Assembly: GCF_003049705.1 (NCBI RefSeq)
Contig: NZ_PIRF01000003.1
Coordinates: 62,001 to 126,000, forward strand
DNA from: Campylobacter concisus
GTDB taxonomy: Bacteria; Campylobacterota; Campylobacteria; Campylobacterales; Campylobacteraceae
Reading direction: 5' to 3'
DNA: 64,000 nt
Numbering within the stretch: position 1 is the first letter of the stretch; each line of letters begins with the position of its first letter. The notes under the pieces are model-generated. The model had not been told where the DNA came from, did no database searches, and worked only from the letters and a program-made list of their open reading frames with translations. Positions 9,342 to 17,814 of the stretch are shown here, in pieces. Made by a program: the position numbers and the translations under genes.

Positions 9342-9800
9342 TTACTCTACAAGATCAACTTGCCAGTTTGCCTCTTGCAGCTTCATATCTAGCTCTCTGA
9401 TCTCTTTGGATAGCTCGTCTATTTGCTTTTGAAGCATAGCCACATCAATACTACTTAAAATTTTTATCTCACTATTTGAGTAAAGATCGACCTTTTGGCT
9501 TGCACTTTTGGCAAAATCCCTAAGCACGCTTGCTTTTTGGCTTAGCGTATCTTTTTGAGCGATCATTTCAGTTAGACTCACACCTTCAAATTTTGCACTT
9601 GAGTTTGTTAAATTTATAGCCAAGATCAGTCTAAATAGCTCATCGCTTAGCCTATCAAGCTCCTTTAAAAGAAGCTTTGGATCTTCGCTAGGTCTTTCAT
9701 TTTCTTGCATTTTTGCATTATCGAGCAACCTACCTTTTAGCTGCTCTAAACGTTTTTGTGTATCGGCTCTTAAAATGAGAGCCTGAGCTAATTTCATCAT
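9342..9800 (-). CDS. DIP1984 family protein
   Basis: A 152-residue, mostly helical protein. The start (MKLAQALILRADTQKRLEQL) and the 'NLTNS..FEGVSLTEMIAQKD' core are typical of the DIP1984/septicolysin-like family, whose cellular function is not established. The start is either of two adjacent ATG codons (9800 or 9797), and the second gives the canonical N-terminus. No signal peptide or membrane segment. It stands alone, divergent from the MalY-type gene. Confidence 0.8.
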   Translation of the reverse strand: MMKLAQALILRADTQKRLEQLKGRLLDNAKMQENERPSEDPKLLLKELDRLSDELFRLILAINLTNSSAKFEGVSLTEMIAQKDTLSQKASVLRDFAKSASQKVDLYSNSEIKILSSIDVAMLQKQIDELSKEIRELDMKLQEANWQVDLVE

Positions 9801-9860
9801 TTTTCCTTTTGAAATATTAAATTGAGAGAAAATTTCAAATTATATTAGTATCTTTTGGGT

Positions 9861-9866
9861 TATAAT
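9861..9866 (+). promoter_or_regulatory. -10 box for the MalY-type gene
   Basis: TATAAT 31 bases upstream of the ATG at 9897, with an A/T-rich stretch before it and AAGGAAAAGCT as ribosome site after it. Confidence 0.5.
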
Positions 9867-9896
9867 TGATTTAAAATTTTATTTTAAGGAAAAGCT

Positions 9897-11063
9897 ATGA
9901 AGTACGATTTTGATACGCTTATTAGTAGAGATGGCACTAACTCATCAAAATGGCGAATGAAAAACGATGTTTTGCCAATGTGGGTTGCTGATATGGATTT
10001 TAAGGCTGCACCTGAAATTTTAAATGCCCTACAAAAGCGTCTTGATAATGGCGTCTTTGGCTACTCATTTATCCCAAAAGAGTGGAATGAAGCGATTAAA
10101 GGCTGGTGGAAAAGGCGTCATGATGTTAGCTTTGAAAACGATTGGATGTGCTTTTGCACTGGTGTTATACCAGCGATTTCTACTGCGATTAGAAGATTTA
10201 GCAATCCAGGAGATCAAATTTTAGTTCAAGCTCCCGTCTATCACGTATTTTTTAACTGCATCAAAAATAATGGTCGTGAAATTTTATCAAACGACCTTGT
10301 CTATAAAGATGGCTCTTATGAGATTGATTTTGAAGACCTTGAGGCAAAGCTAGCTCAACCACTAACAACTATGATGCTCCTTTGCAATCCTCACAATCCA
10401 ATAGGAAAAATTTGGGACAAAGAGACGCTTAAAAAAATAGGCGAGCTTTGCTATAAGCACGATGTTTTGGTTATCAGCGATGAGATCCACTGCGACATAA
10501 CTGATCCTGGTCTAAGCTACGTGCCATTTATCAGCGTTAGCGAAGAGTGTAAAAATAACTCGATCACATGCATCTCACCTACAAAGGCCTTTAATATCGC
10601 AGGACTTCAAAGCTCAGCCATCATCACGCCAAATGAGCAAATACGTGCCAGAATAAATGCAGCTGTAAATTATGATGAGATAGGTGAAGCAAACGCATTT
10701 GCGATAACTGCGACAATAGCGGCATTTAACGATAGTCAAACATGGCTTGATGAGCTTAGAGATTATCTTTTTGAAAACAAAAAAATCGTTATAAATTTCA
10801 TAAAAGAGCAAAATTTGCCAGTAAAACTTCTGCCTTCAAATGCGACTTATCTTTTATGGCTTGATTGCAGCGCGTTTTGCGAGGATTCGAGCGACTTTAT
10901 GAATTTCTTGCGTGATAAAGCTGGACTATGGCTAAATGACGGCAATGCTTACAGGGGAGATAGATTTTTCCTTCGTATGAATATAGCAACCCAAAGAGCC
11001 AGAGTGCTTGAGGGGCTAAAACGCTTACAAAATGGTATAAATTTATACACTTCAAAAAGATAA
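9897..11063 (+). CDS. MalY/PatB-type cystathionine beta-lyase
   Basis: A class I/II-fold PLP aminotransferase relative of 388 residues. The start (RDGTNSSKWR, then LPMWVADMDF) and the PLP lysine K230 in SPTKAFNIAGLQ are hallmarks of MalY/PatB C-S lyases, which split cystathionine or cysteine to a thiol, pyruvate and ammonia. N167 in CNPHNPIG and D195 in ISDEIHCD complete the cofactor pocket. It probably serves methionine synthesis or H2S release; substrate preference is not readable. Confidence 0.88.
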   Translation: MKYDFDTLISRDGTNSSKWRMKNDVLPMWVADMDFKAAPEILNALQKRLDNGVFGYSFIPKEWNEAIKGWWKRRHDVSFENDWMCFCTGVIPAISTAIRRFSNPGDQILVQAPVYHVFFNCIKNNGREILSNDLVYKDGSYEIDFEDLEAKLAQPLTTMMLLCNPHNPIGKIWDKETLKKIGELCYKHDVLVISDEIHCDITDPGLSYVPFISVSEECKNNSITCISPTKAFNIAGLQSSAIITPNEQIRARINAAVNYDEIGEANAFAITATIAAFNDSQTWLDELRDYLFENKKIVINFIKEQNLPVKLLPSNATYLLWLDCSAFCEDSSDFMNFLRDKAGLWLNDGNAYRGDRFFLRMNIATQRARVLEGLKRLQNGINLYTSKR

Positions 11064-11557
11064 ATTGAGTAAATTTGGCTGGGTGGCTTTGAAATTTAAG
11101 CTACCCTTGCCTAATTAATACAGCTCGGGGCATTTTTGAAACAGTGAACATTGCCCCAACATTTTTAAATATCAAATCAAGTTTTGCTAATAAATTTAAA
11201 GACAAAATGGCCTACACTAGTTTTTATTTGCTTGCTTAAATTTAAGTATATAACCTCTCTCAATCACGATATAGTAGATTAAAGCGAGCAATTTGTACCT
11301 TTTTGAAGTGATAAATTCTATACCCATGGCTTATAAAATTTAGCAGTGGTTTAAAATTTTCAACAAAGCAGAAATTTGAAGTTAAGATAGCTTATGCTGG
11401 TTTTAATTTTAAGAGAAATTGTTTGCTAAAACAAAATTTTGAGCCATTTTTGATGTTACACTTTCTTTTAAAACAAGATAGTTTTTGCTGATAAATTTGA
11501 TGATTTTAAAAATTTAGATAAAAGTAGAAATTTAAAGGCGGGAAACCCCGCCAGATA
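11064..11557. other. Gene-free spacer with hairpins
   Basis: No ORF with coding character on either strand. After the MalY-type gene there is a hairpin (GGGTGGCT/AGCTACCC, 11081-11106) without a good U-run, then an inverted repeat GGGGCA/TGCCCC around 11125-11157. Weakly similar A/T-rich blocks containing a GTTTTTGCTgATAAATTT-type core occur near 11180 and 11480. It may be decayed sequence. Confidence 0.5.
11537..11552 (-). terminator. Terminator of sodB
   Basis: A perfect 6-bp GC stem (GGCGGG/CCCGCC) with a 4-base loop lies six bases beyond the sodB stop. On the minus strand it is followed by TTTAAATTTCTACTTTT. Confidence 0.75.
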
Positions 11558-12175
11558 TTATTTGTGAAGTTCTTTTGTGTAAAACTCGACTGAGCCAAGG
11601 CCCTCTTTTTGCGCCCACTCGTAAGCTTGGCTTACAAATTCCCAGTTTATGTTCTCATAAAATGTCTCTAGGTATTTTGGGCGAGCGTTGAAGTTGTCGA
11701 TGTAGTAAGCGTGTTCCCAAACATCAACGACTAAAAGTGGCACTTTGCCGTCACTCACTGGAGTTTTTGCATTGCTAGTTTGTACGATCTCTAGCTTTTT
11801 GCTGCTTGGATCAAATACAAGCCACGCCCAGCCTGAGCCAAAAAGCGTTGTAGCTGCTTTTAAAAATTCCTCTTTAAAATTAGCAAAATTTGCTTCGATT
11901 GCAGCTTTTAGCTCGCTTGACATCTCACTTTTTTTAGCGATGCAGTCCCAGTAAAAGTCGTGGTTATAAACTTGAGCGACATTGTTGTAAAGCCCACCTT
12001 CGCTATTTGTTAGAATTTCATAAAAAGATGCGTTGGCAAATTTTGTATCTTTTATGAGATTGTTTAAATTTACTACGTAAGTTGCATGATGCTTGCCGTA
12101 GTGGTATTCACAGGTTTTTGCGCTAACTACTGCATTACTATTTGCATCAAATGGAAGTTTTCTAAGTTCAAACAT
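11558..12175 (-). CDS. sodB: Superoxide dismutase, Fe type
   Basis: Converts superoxide to oxygen and hydrogen peroxide in the cytoplasm. Metal ligands are visible at H25 (EYHYGKHH), H72 (NHDFYW), D151 and H155 (DVWEHAYY). The 205-residue length and the GSGWAW motif fit FeSOD. It has no signal peptide. The gene is alone, with its own strong terminator. Confidence 0.95.
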   Translation of the reverse strand: MFELRKLPFDANSNAVVSAKTCEYHYGKHHATYVVNLNNLIKDTKFANASFYEILTNSEGGLYNNVAQVYNHDFYWDCIAKKSEMSSELKAAIEANFANFKEEFLKAATTLFGSGWAWLVFDPSSKKLEIVQTSNAKTPVSDGKVPLLVVDVWEHAYYIDNFNARPKYLETFYENINWEFVSQAYEWAQKEGLGSVEFYTKELHK

Positions 12176-12619
12176 AATAATTCCTTAATAATAAAATTTG
12201 TTGTTTCGTATTATAGCCATAAAAAATTAATAAATAAAAATCTTTTAAATTTAGCCATAAAATATAGGCTAAATTTAAGCAAGACTAAACTTACATTTTT
12301 TTGACTGACTTTTAAACTTATAGAAAAGAAAAATTTAGAGCAAAATACCCCATACATTTGTTTAAATGGACTCAAAAATTTATTAAAAGTAAAAATAAAA
12401 TAAATTTTATGTGTAAAAAAGTAACAAATATACTTTAAAAGTTTAGTTATCGAAAAATTATAAAAATTTTTTGAAAATATAAATTAGCTTTTAAGAGTAC
12501 AATTGTTACTAAAATACACATATAAAAATAAATAGCTGTGAATTTACGAAACAAAATTTCTAAATTTTTATTTTTAAAATTTATAATGCGTTTAACAAAA
12601 CCATTACAAAGGATAAAAG
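12176..12619. other. A/T-rich divergent spacer between sodB and dctP
   Basis: Holds the promoters of two divergent genes. A -10 box for dctP is listed separately. I see no small ORF with a ribosome site and no clear operator palindrome. Confidence 0.5.
12582..12587 (+). promoter_or_regulatory. -10 box for the TRAP transporter operon
   Basis: TATAAT followed by GCG, 33 bases upstream of the dctP ATG, after a T/A-rich upstream block; AAGGATAAAAG serves as ribosome site. Confidence 0.55.
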
Positions 12620-13612
12620 ATGAAATTCTTACAAGCTTTACTTTTTACTTGTGCCATCAGTGGCTTAGCATTTGGTGCAGACAAGGTCTATACGATCAAA
12701 TTTGCTCACGTTGTTGCAGCTTCTACACCAAAAGGCAAGGCAGCTGACTTTTTTGCTAAACGTGCTGAGGAGCTAAGTGGCGGTAAATTAAAAGTTCAAG
12801 TCTTTCCATCAGCGCAGCTACTTGACGACGATAGAGTTTTTGGTGCGTTAAAGCTTGGCAATGTTCAAATGGCAGCTCCAAGTTTTTCAAAATTTACGCC
12901 TATTGTGCCGCAGTTTCAGCTATTTGACCTACCTTTCATCTTTAAAGACGCAGAACACCTTCATAAGGTCCAAGACGGCGAGGTCGGCGAGGAGCTAAAA
13001 GCCCTTGTTACAAAAAAAGGCTTTGTGGCACTTGATTATTGGGATGCTGGATTTAAACATTTTAGCTCAAGCAAAAAACCAGTTCTTGTGCCAGAAGATG
13101 CAAAAGGACAAAAATTTAGAATCCAAAGCTCAAAGGTACTTGAAGAACAAATTAAAGTAGTTGGTGGCAACCCACAAGTTCTGCCATTTTCAGAGGTTTA
13201 CTCTGCACTTCAACAAGGCGTAGTTGATGCGACAGAAAACCCACTTTCAAATTTCTATAACTCAAAATTTCACGAAGTTCAAAGCTCGCTTACACTTTCA
13301 AGTCACGGATATTTGGGCTATTTAGTCGTTATGAGTGATAAATTTTGGAGCAAGCTACCAGATGATCTAAAAGCAAATGTAAAACAAGCTCTAAGCGAAG
13401 CAACAGCTTTCGAGAGAGAAGAGACAGCAAAAGAGGACGCTCACGTCATAGCTGAGCTTGAAAAATACATCGCTGCTAGTAAAAAACTAGAAATTTATAA
13501 GATCGATGACGCACAAAAGGCTGAGTGGCAGAAGGTTATGCAGTCAATCTATCCTAAATTTTATGATGTTATCGGTAAAGACCTCATAGAAAAGACTCTT
13601 GGGACAAAATAA
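12620..13612 (+). CDS. dctP: TRAP transporter substrate-binding protein, DctP family
   Basis: A periplasmic binding protein of 330 residues for a tripartite ATP-independent (TRAP) transporter, probably for a C4-dicarboxylate or other organic acid. The signal peptide covers about residues 1-19 (cleaved after AFG-A). Family motifs include the 'IKFAHVVAASTPKGKAADFF' opening and the 'GQKFRIQSS' segment with the conserved ligand-binding Arg, then 'QQGVVDATENPLSNF'. It is followed without a gap by the small and large membrane subunits; its stop overlaps the next ATG by one base. Confidence 0.92.
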   Translation: MKFLQALLFTCAISGLAFGADKVYTIKFAHVVAASTPKGKAADFFAKRAEELSGGKLKVQVFPSAQLLDDDRVFGALKLGNVQMAAPSFSKFTPIVPQFQLFDLPFIFKDAEHLHKVQDGEVGEELKALVTKKGFVALDYWDAGFKHFSSSKKPVLVPEDAKGQKFRIQSSKVLEEQIKVVGGNPQVLPFSEVYSALQQGVVDATENPLSNFYNSKFHEVQSSLTLSSHGYLGYLVVMSDKFWSKLPDDLKANVKQALSEATAFEREETAKEDAHVIAELEKYIAASKKLEIYKIDDAQKAEWQKVMQSIYPKFYDVIGKDLIEKTLGTK

Positions 13613-14154
13613 TGAAGAGCTTTTTTAATGTCCTTGATATAGCGATAGCCTCACTAAATAAAACTATCGCAGTAGTTGGGCTCGCAAGTGGAACATTGCT
13701 AGCCTTTGCAAATGTTATGGCTAGATATTTTTTCGATAAAAGCTGGTCTTGGGCGAGCGAGCTATCAAACTATCTTTTTATCTGGTCAGCGTTTTTTGCC
13801 GCAGCGTATGGCTTTAACAAGGGCATTCACGTCAGTGTAACTATTTTGGTGGAAAAATTTCCACCAGCCCTTGCAAAAGCATGTTTAATCTTCTCTCATG
13901 TGCTAACCACTGTATTTTTGTTATTTATCGCAGTCTATTCGATTGATTATCTACAAATTCTTCACGAGATCGAGCAGATGATAATAGACCTTGGCATACC
14001 ACAATGGGTACCTATGGTAGTACTTCCAATAGCCTTCGTTACAGCTAGCTACCGCTCTACTGAAAAAGCCATAAAAGTAGCTCTAACGCCTGCTGAAAAC
14101 GTTGTGAGTAACGAAGCGCACGAGCTAGCTCATGGTAGCGTAGTCAAAGATTAA
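13612..14154 (+). CDS. dctQ: TRAP transporter small permease, DctQ family
   Basis: Small inner-membrane subunit of the TRAP transporter, 180 residues with four predicted membrane spans. The 'WSWASELSNYLFIWSAFFAAAYGF' type region in the centre is typical of DctQ. Overlap with dctP (ATAATGA) shows translational coupling. It links the binding protein to the large DctM subunit. Confidence 0.9.
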   Translation: MKSFFNVLDIAIASLNKTIAVVGLASGTLLAFANVMARYFFDKSWSWASELSNYLFIWSAFFAAAYGFNKGIHVSVTILVEKFPPALAKACLIFSHVLTTVFLLFIAVYSIDYLQILHEIEQMIIDLGIPQWVPMVVLPIAFVTASYRSTEKAIKVALTPAENVVSNEAHELAHGSVVKD

Positions 14155-14165
14155 GGAGAAAAAAG

Positions 14166-15449
14166 ATGACAATAGCATTTTTATTTATCCTACTTTTTGC
14201 GCTAATGCTAATAGGCGTGCCTGTGGCTGTTTCGCTGGGAACTAGCACCGTTTTAACGATGATATTTTTTACAGATATAGACATCGCTACGATCCCGCAG
14301 CTAATTTTCGATGGTATCAATAAATTTTCGCTAATGGCGATACCGATGTTTATCTTGGCCGGAAATTTACTAAGCAAAGGCGGCTCAGCAAGACGTATCA
14401 TCGACTTTGCAAAGTCTATGGTCGGACACTTGCCAGGTGGCTTGCCTATGAGTGCGATATTTGCCTGCATCATCTTTGCAGCGGTCTCTGGAAGCTCACC
14501 TGCGACGGTTGTAGCTATTGGCTCAATTATGTTTGCGGCAATAAAAGAGGCTGGCTATCCAAAAGAGTACGCGGTGGGCGGCATAACAACGGCCGGCTCG
14601 CTTGGAATTTTGATCCCGCCTTCAGTTGTTATGATAGTTTATGGCGTAACTGCTGAGGTTAGTATCGGTAAGCTTTTTATGGCAGGCGTTGTACCCGGTC
14701 TTATGCTCGGCGCTTTTATGCTCGTTCAAACCTATGTTGGCGCAAAAAAGCTTGGCTTTAAAGCGACTAAGGCTGAGCCATTTAAAGTAAGAGTGCAGAA
14801 ATTTGCCAAAGCATTTTGGGCGCTTTTGATCGTTGTCGTGGTTATTGGCGGAATTTATGGAGGTATATTCACTCCGACTGAAGCTGCAGCGGCAAGTGCG
14901 GTCTATGCGCTATTTATCTCACTTTTTATCTATAGAGATATAAAGGTAAAAGATCTTTGGGATATCTGCCTAGACTCAGCCCTTACAACAGCTATGATAT
15001 TTTTCATCATCGCAAACGCCGTTGTTTTTGCATATTTGCTAACTAGCGAGCAGATCCCTCAAGCGATCGCTTCGATGATACTTGACGCAAATATTGGTAT
15101 GATAGGCTTCTTGATATTTGTAAATATCCTGCTCTTTATCATGGGTCAGTTCATGGAGCCTTCAAGCGTTATCATGATCATGGTGCCACTTTTGCTTCCA
15201 ATTTCAACGCAACTTGGCATAGATCCGATACATTTTGGCATTATCTTGGTTGTAAATATGGAGATAGGTATGGTGACTCCGCCTGTTGGACTAAATTTAT
15301 TTGTCGCAAGCGGTCTTACAAATATGAACTTAAAAGAGGTCATCATGGCGTGCTTGCCGTGGACACTTACTTTATTCTTTGGCCTTATCTTGGTTACTTA
15401 TATACCACAAATTTCTCTTTGGTTGCCAAACATAATGTATGGACATTAA
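14166..15449 (+). CDS. dctM: TRAP transporter large permease, DctM family
   Basis: The sodium-coupled membrane translocator of the TRAP system, 427 residues and about 12 membrane segments. Conserved DctM features include 'FAAVSGSSPATVVAIGSIM' near residue 105 and 'GILIPPSVVMIVYG' near residue 142, the twin hairpin-type regions. It follows dctQ after an 11-base gap holding an AAGGAGAAAA ribosome site and is the last gene of the operon. Confidence 0.94.
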   Translation: MTIAFLFILLFALMLIGVPVAVSLGTSTVLTMIFFTDIDIATIPQLIFDGINKFSLMAIPMFILAGNLLSKGGSARRIIDFAKSMVGHLPGGLPMSAIFACIIFAAVSGSSPATVVAIGSIMFAAIKEAGYPKEYAVGGITTAGSLGILIPPSVVMIVYGVTAEVSIGKLFMAGVVPGLMLGAFMLVQTYVGAKKLGFKATKAEPFKVRVQKFAKAFWALLIVVVVIGGIYGGIFTPTEAAAASAVYALFISLFIYRDIKVKDLWDICLDSALTTAMIFFIIANAVVFAYLLTSEQIPQAIASMILDANIGMIGFLIFVNILLFIMGQFMEPSSVIMIMVPLLLPISTQLGIDPIHFGIILVVNMEIGMVTPPVGLNLFVASGLTNMNLKEVIMACLPWTLTLFFGLILVTYIPQISLWLPNIMYGH

Positions 15450-15476
15450 AATTTAGAGGCTCTTGCCTCTAAATTT
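15449..15476. terminator. Bidirectional terminator between dctM and the diguanylate cyclase genes
   Basis: A perfect 12-bp stem (AAATTTAGAGGC with its complement, loop TCTT) begins at the dctM stop and ends at the stop of the convergent GGDEF gene. T-rich tracts flank both sides, so it can serve both transcripts. Confidence 0.8.
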
Positions 15477-16527
15477 ATGCTTTTGGGTCGTAATCCGCAC
15501 TCATAACGATATTTTTACCACTTCGCTTACCAGCATAAAGTAGATTATCAGCTTGTTTTATCATCTTTTCTAAGCTAAATTCTCCCGTACCATCATGAGC
15601 AACTACTCCAAAAGTCATTGTTGCATTGATTTTTATGTTTTCAAACTCAACTATATTTTTACTCAAAGTCTCTCTGACACGCTCTACGATACTTACAGCC
15701 GCATCTTTTTTTACACTCAAGACAACTGCTAAAAATTCTTCTCCGCCAAATCTAGCTACTCTATCTTTATCTCTAAATGTATTTTTAAATATGCCCGATA
15801 AGCTTTTTAAAACAGCATCTCCTGCACCGTGTCCATAGGTATCGTTTATCTTTTTAAAGTTATCAATATCGCACATAACGATAGCAAAGTCCCTATTTTT
15901 ATAAAGATCATTTTGACTTAAAATTTTCTGCATCGAAGTACGATTTAAAAGTCCTGTTAATGGATCGTGATTTAAGATATTTTCAGCCATCTCTTTTTCC
16001 TCTAAGATACTTAAAAATATAAATAAATTTGAGCTCTCCAAAAGGTACGAAACAACAACCGAAAACACACAAACCATACTTAAGTTAAAAACGAAAAGTA
16101 GATCTTTAAAGCCATCAAAATCTTTTACAGGCTGGCCATCTAAATATACATAGCAGGCTATGGATAAAATTATTTGCACTACAACTATTATGTAGTTAAA
16201 AAATTTATAGGTAAATGAAGTAAAAAACAGTATTAGCGACGACGCTAAAAACAATAATCCAAATCCATATCCCCATCCAAGTGTCAGCATACAAACTAAT
16301 GCATGAAATAAAATTTCAAGCTGGACTATAAGCATTGTTATCTTGTTATTTTCAGGGCTATCGTAGATAAGCCTTAAAAGAAAAAGATAGGTTGCTACTG
16401 AAAATACATTCGTAACCGCTAGAATTTCTTCTTTCATAAATAAAAAAATAAAAAAATAACAGACGTGAGTTAATAATATTGAAAATATGATAATTTTTTG
16501 AGCCGTATAGAGTGAAATTCTACGCAT
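15475..16527 (-). CDS. Membrane diguanylate cyclase (GGDEF), distal of a pair
   Basis: A 350-residue protein predicted to make cyclic di-GMP. Residues 1-165 form about five or six hydrophobic spans; a GGDEF domain follows (HDPLTGLLNR at 187-196, DIDNFKKINDTYGH, then GGEEF at 261-265). An inhibitory I-site RxxD is present (R252, D255), so product inhibition is likely. Its ATG lies inside the end of the upstream GGDEF gene (8-base overlap), and both share the same plan, suggesting tandem duplication and divergence. Confidence 0.9.
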   Translation of the reverse strand: MRRISLYTAQKIIIFSILLTHVCYFFIFLFMKEEILAVTNVFSVATYLFLLRLIYDSPENNKITMLIVQLEILFHALVCMLTLGWGYGFGLLFLASSLILFFTSFTYKFFNYIIVVVQIILSIACYVYLDGQPVKDFDGFKDLLFVFNLSMVCVFSVVVSYLLESSNLFIFLSILEEKEMAENILNHDPLTGLLNRTSMQKILSQNDLYKNRDFAIVMCDIDNFKKINDTYGHGAGDAVLKSLSGIFKNTFRDKDRVARFGGEEFLAVVLSVKKDAAVSIVERVRETLSKNIVEFENIKINATMTFGVVAHDGTGEFSLEKMIKQADNLLYAGKRSGKNIVMSADYDPKA

Positions 16528-17599
16528 CCGAGCCCTTTTTTAAAATTTCTAATTCGATGCGGTCTTTGCCATTTAGCTTGCCTTCATAAAGCAGCTTGTC
16601 TACTAAAGTTATGGCTTGCTCAAAATCCACCTCAACACCATTTGCACATATTAGCATGCCAAAGGTCATAGTAACTGGAGTTTTATCTGGAAGTTTTGCG
16701 TTGTTTATCTGTTTTTTAAGCCTTTTGCTCACTTCATGGATAAATTCTATCTTTGTATCGGGCAAGATTATCAAAAATTCTTCTCCGCCCCAGCGGCAAA
16801 CATAGTCTTTACCTCTAAATGATTTCTTCAAGGCACTGGCTACATCTTTTAAGACCTCATCACCGCAGTCATGCCCGTATGTATCGTTTATTTTTTTAAA
16901 ATTATCAATATCGCCTAGCATTATGACTAAATTTGTATTACCACTTCTTTCCTTGTTGGCAATTAGTTCAAATCTTAAAGTTTTTTCTATTGTTCTTCTA
17001 TTTAAAAGCTGCGTTAAAAAATCATGCTTTGAGTCCTTTTCAAGCTCTTCCGTCTCTTTTCTTATTTGCTGATATCCACTAGAAGTGATGATATCTGCAA
17101 ACATTGAAAGTCTTAAAACAATAAAAAAAGCAAAAATAATGCTGCATATAACTATCGTCCCTCGTATAGCTGATGGGATCAGCGGCGCCTCATCTTTATG
17201 AATAAAATAAAGAAGTATAAGCAAGATTAGTTCTAAAAATGCCATTATATAAGTAAGGCTCTTTGAATCAAACGCTAGGAAGTAGTTTATAAAAATTACA
17301 CCAACAAGTATTATCCAAATTCCAGTATTCCAACCCATAGTAGTAACAATAATAGTAACAAGCAATATGATATTTAGGTGAAATGCTAGGGATATTAATA
17401 CTCTATATTTTATGTCAAATTTTATTCTAAGCAATATTCCAGCTGCTATAAAAAATAAGCACATAAAAAGTAGTGGTGTAGCTATGATCATAAAAAGCAA
17501 CAATGATAGTGCATTTGCAACCATCATAACGTCTAATATCGTTTTATAGATATCATCAATCGCTTTATAACTACTTTGATCTACAAAATCGTGTGTCAA
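16520..17599 (-). CDS. Membrane diguanylate cyclase (GGDEF), proximal of a pair
   Basis: A 359-residue protein with several N-terminal membrane spans (about residues 25-165), a short helical linker and a GGDEF domain (HDFLTQLLNR, GDIDNFKKINDTYGH, GGEEF at 271-275). It has an I-site (R262, D265). The start is a TTG at 17599 preceded by AGGGAG. Its neighbour at 15475 has the same architecture. No recognisable named sensor domain precedes the catalytic part. Confidence 0.9.
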   Translation of the reverse strand: MTHDFVDQSSYKAIDDIYKTILDVMMVANALSLLLFMIIATPLLFMCLFFIAAGILLRIKFDIKYRVLISLAFHLNIILLVTIIVTTMGWNTGIWIILVGVIFINYFLAFDSKSLTYIMAFLELILLILLYFIHKDEAPLIPSAIRGTIVICSIIFAFFIVLRLSMFADIITSSGYQQIRKETEELEKDSKHDFLTQLLNRRTIEKTLRFELIANKERSGNTNLVIMLGDIDNFKKINDTYGHDCGDEVLKDVASALKKSFRGKDYVCRWGGEEFLIILPDTKIEFIHEVSKRLKKQINNAKLPDKTPVTMTFGMLICANGVEVDFEQAITLVDKLLYEGKLNGKDRIELEILKKGSDA

Positions 17600-17645
17600 A
17601 CAAAACTCCCTGTAAATTTATTCCATTAAATTTCATTAAGTATTT

Positions 17646-17804
17646 TTAATAAGAGTCGTAACTATCTTCATCCTCATCACTATCTTCGTAGTTGTAGTCA
17701 TTTTCATCGTAATTATAGTCATAACTATCGCTACTATCGTCCTCATCGTCATTAAATTCAGAGTAGTCTTCTTCTACTTCTTCATAGTCAAATTCATCAC
17801 TCAT
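17646..17804 (-). CDS. Ultra-acidic Asp/Glu/Tyr/Ser miniprotein, unknown
   Basis: A 52-residue protein consisting almost only of D, E, Y, S and N (for example SDEDEDSYDSY at the C-terminus). The open frame extends to 17840, but the ATG at 17804 has AAGGAG upstream, overlapping the mscS stop, and is the better start. No membrane segment or signal. It lies between mscS and the GGDEF genes on the same strand. Low-complexity acidic proteins can bind metals or basic partners; nothing specific can be said. Confidence 0.65.
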   Translation of the reverse strand: MSDEFDYEEVEEDYSEFNDDEDDSSDSYDYNYDENDYNYEDSDEDEDSYDSY

Positions 17805-17814
17805 TGTTTTCTCC

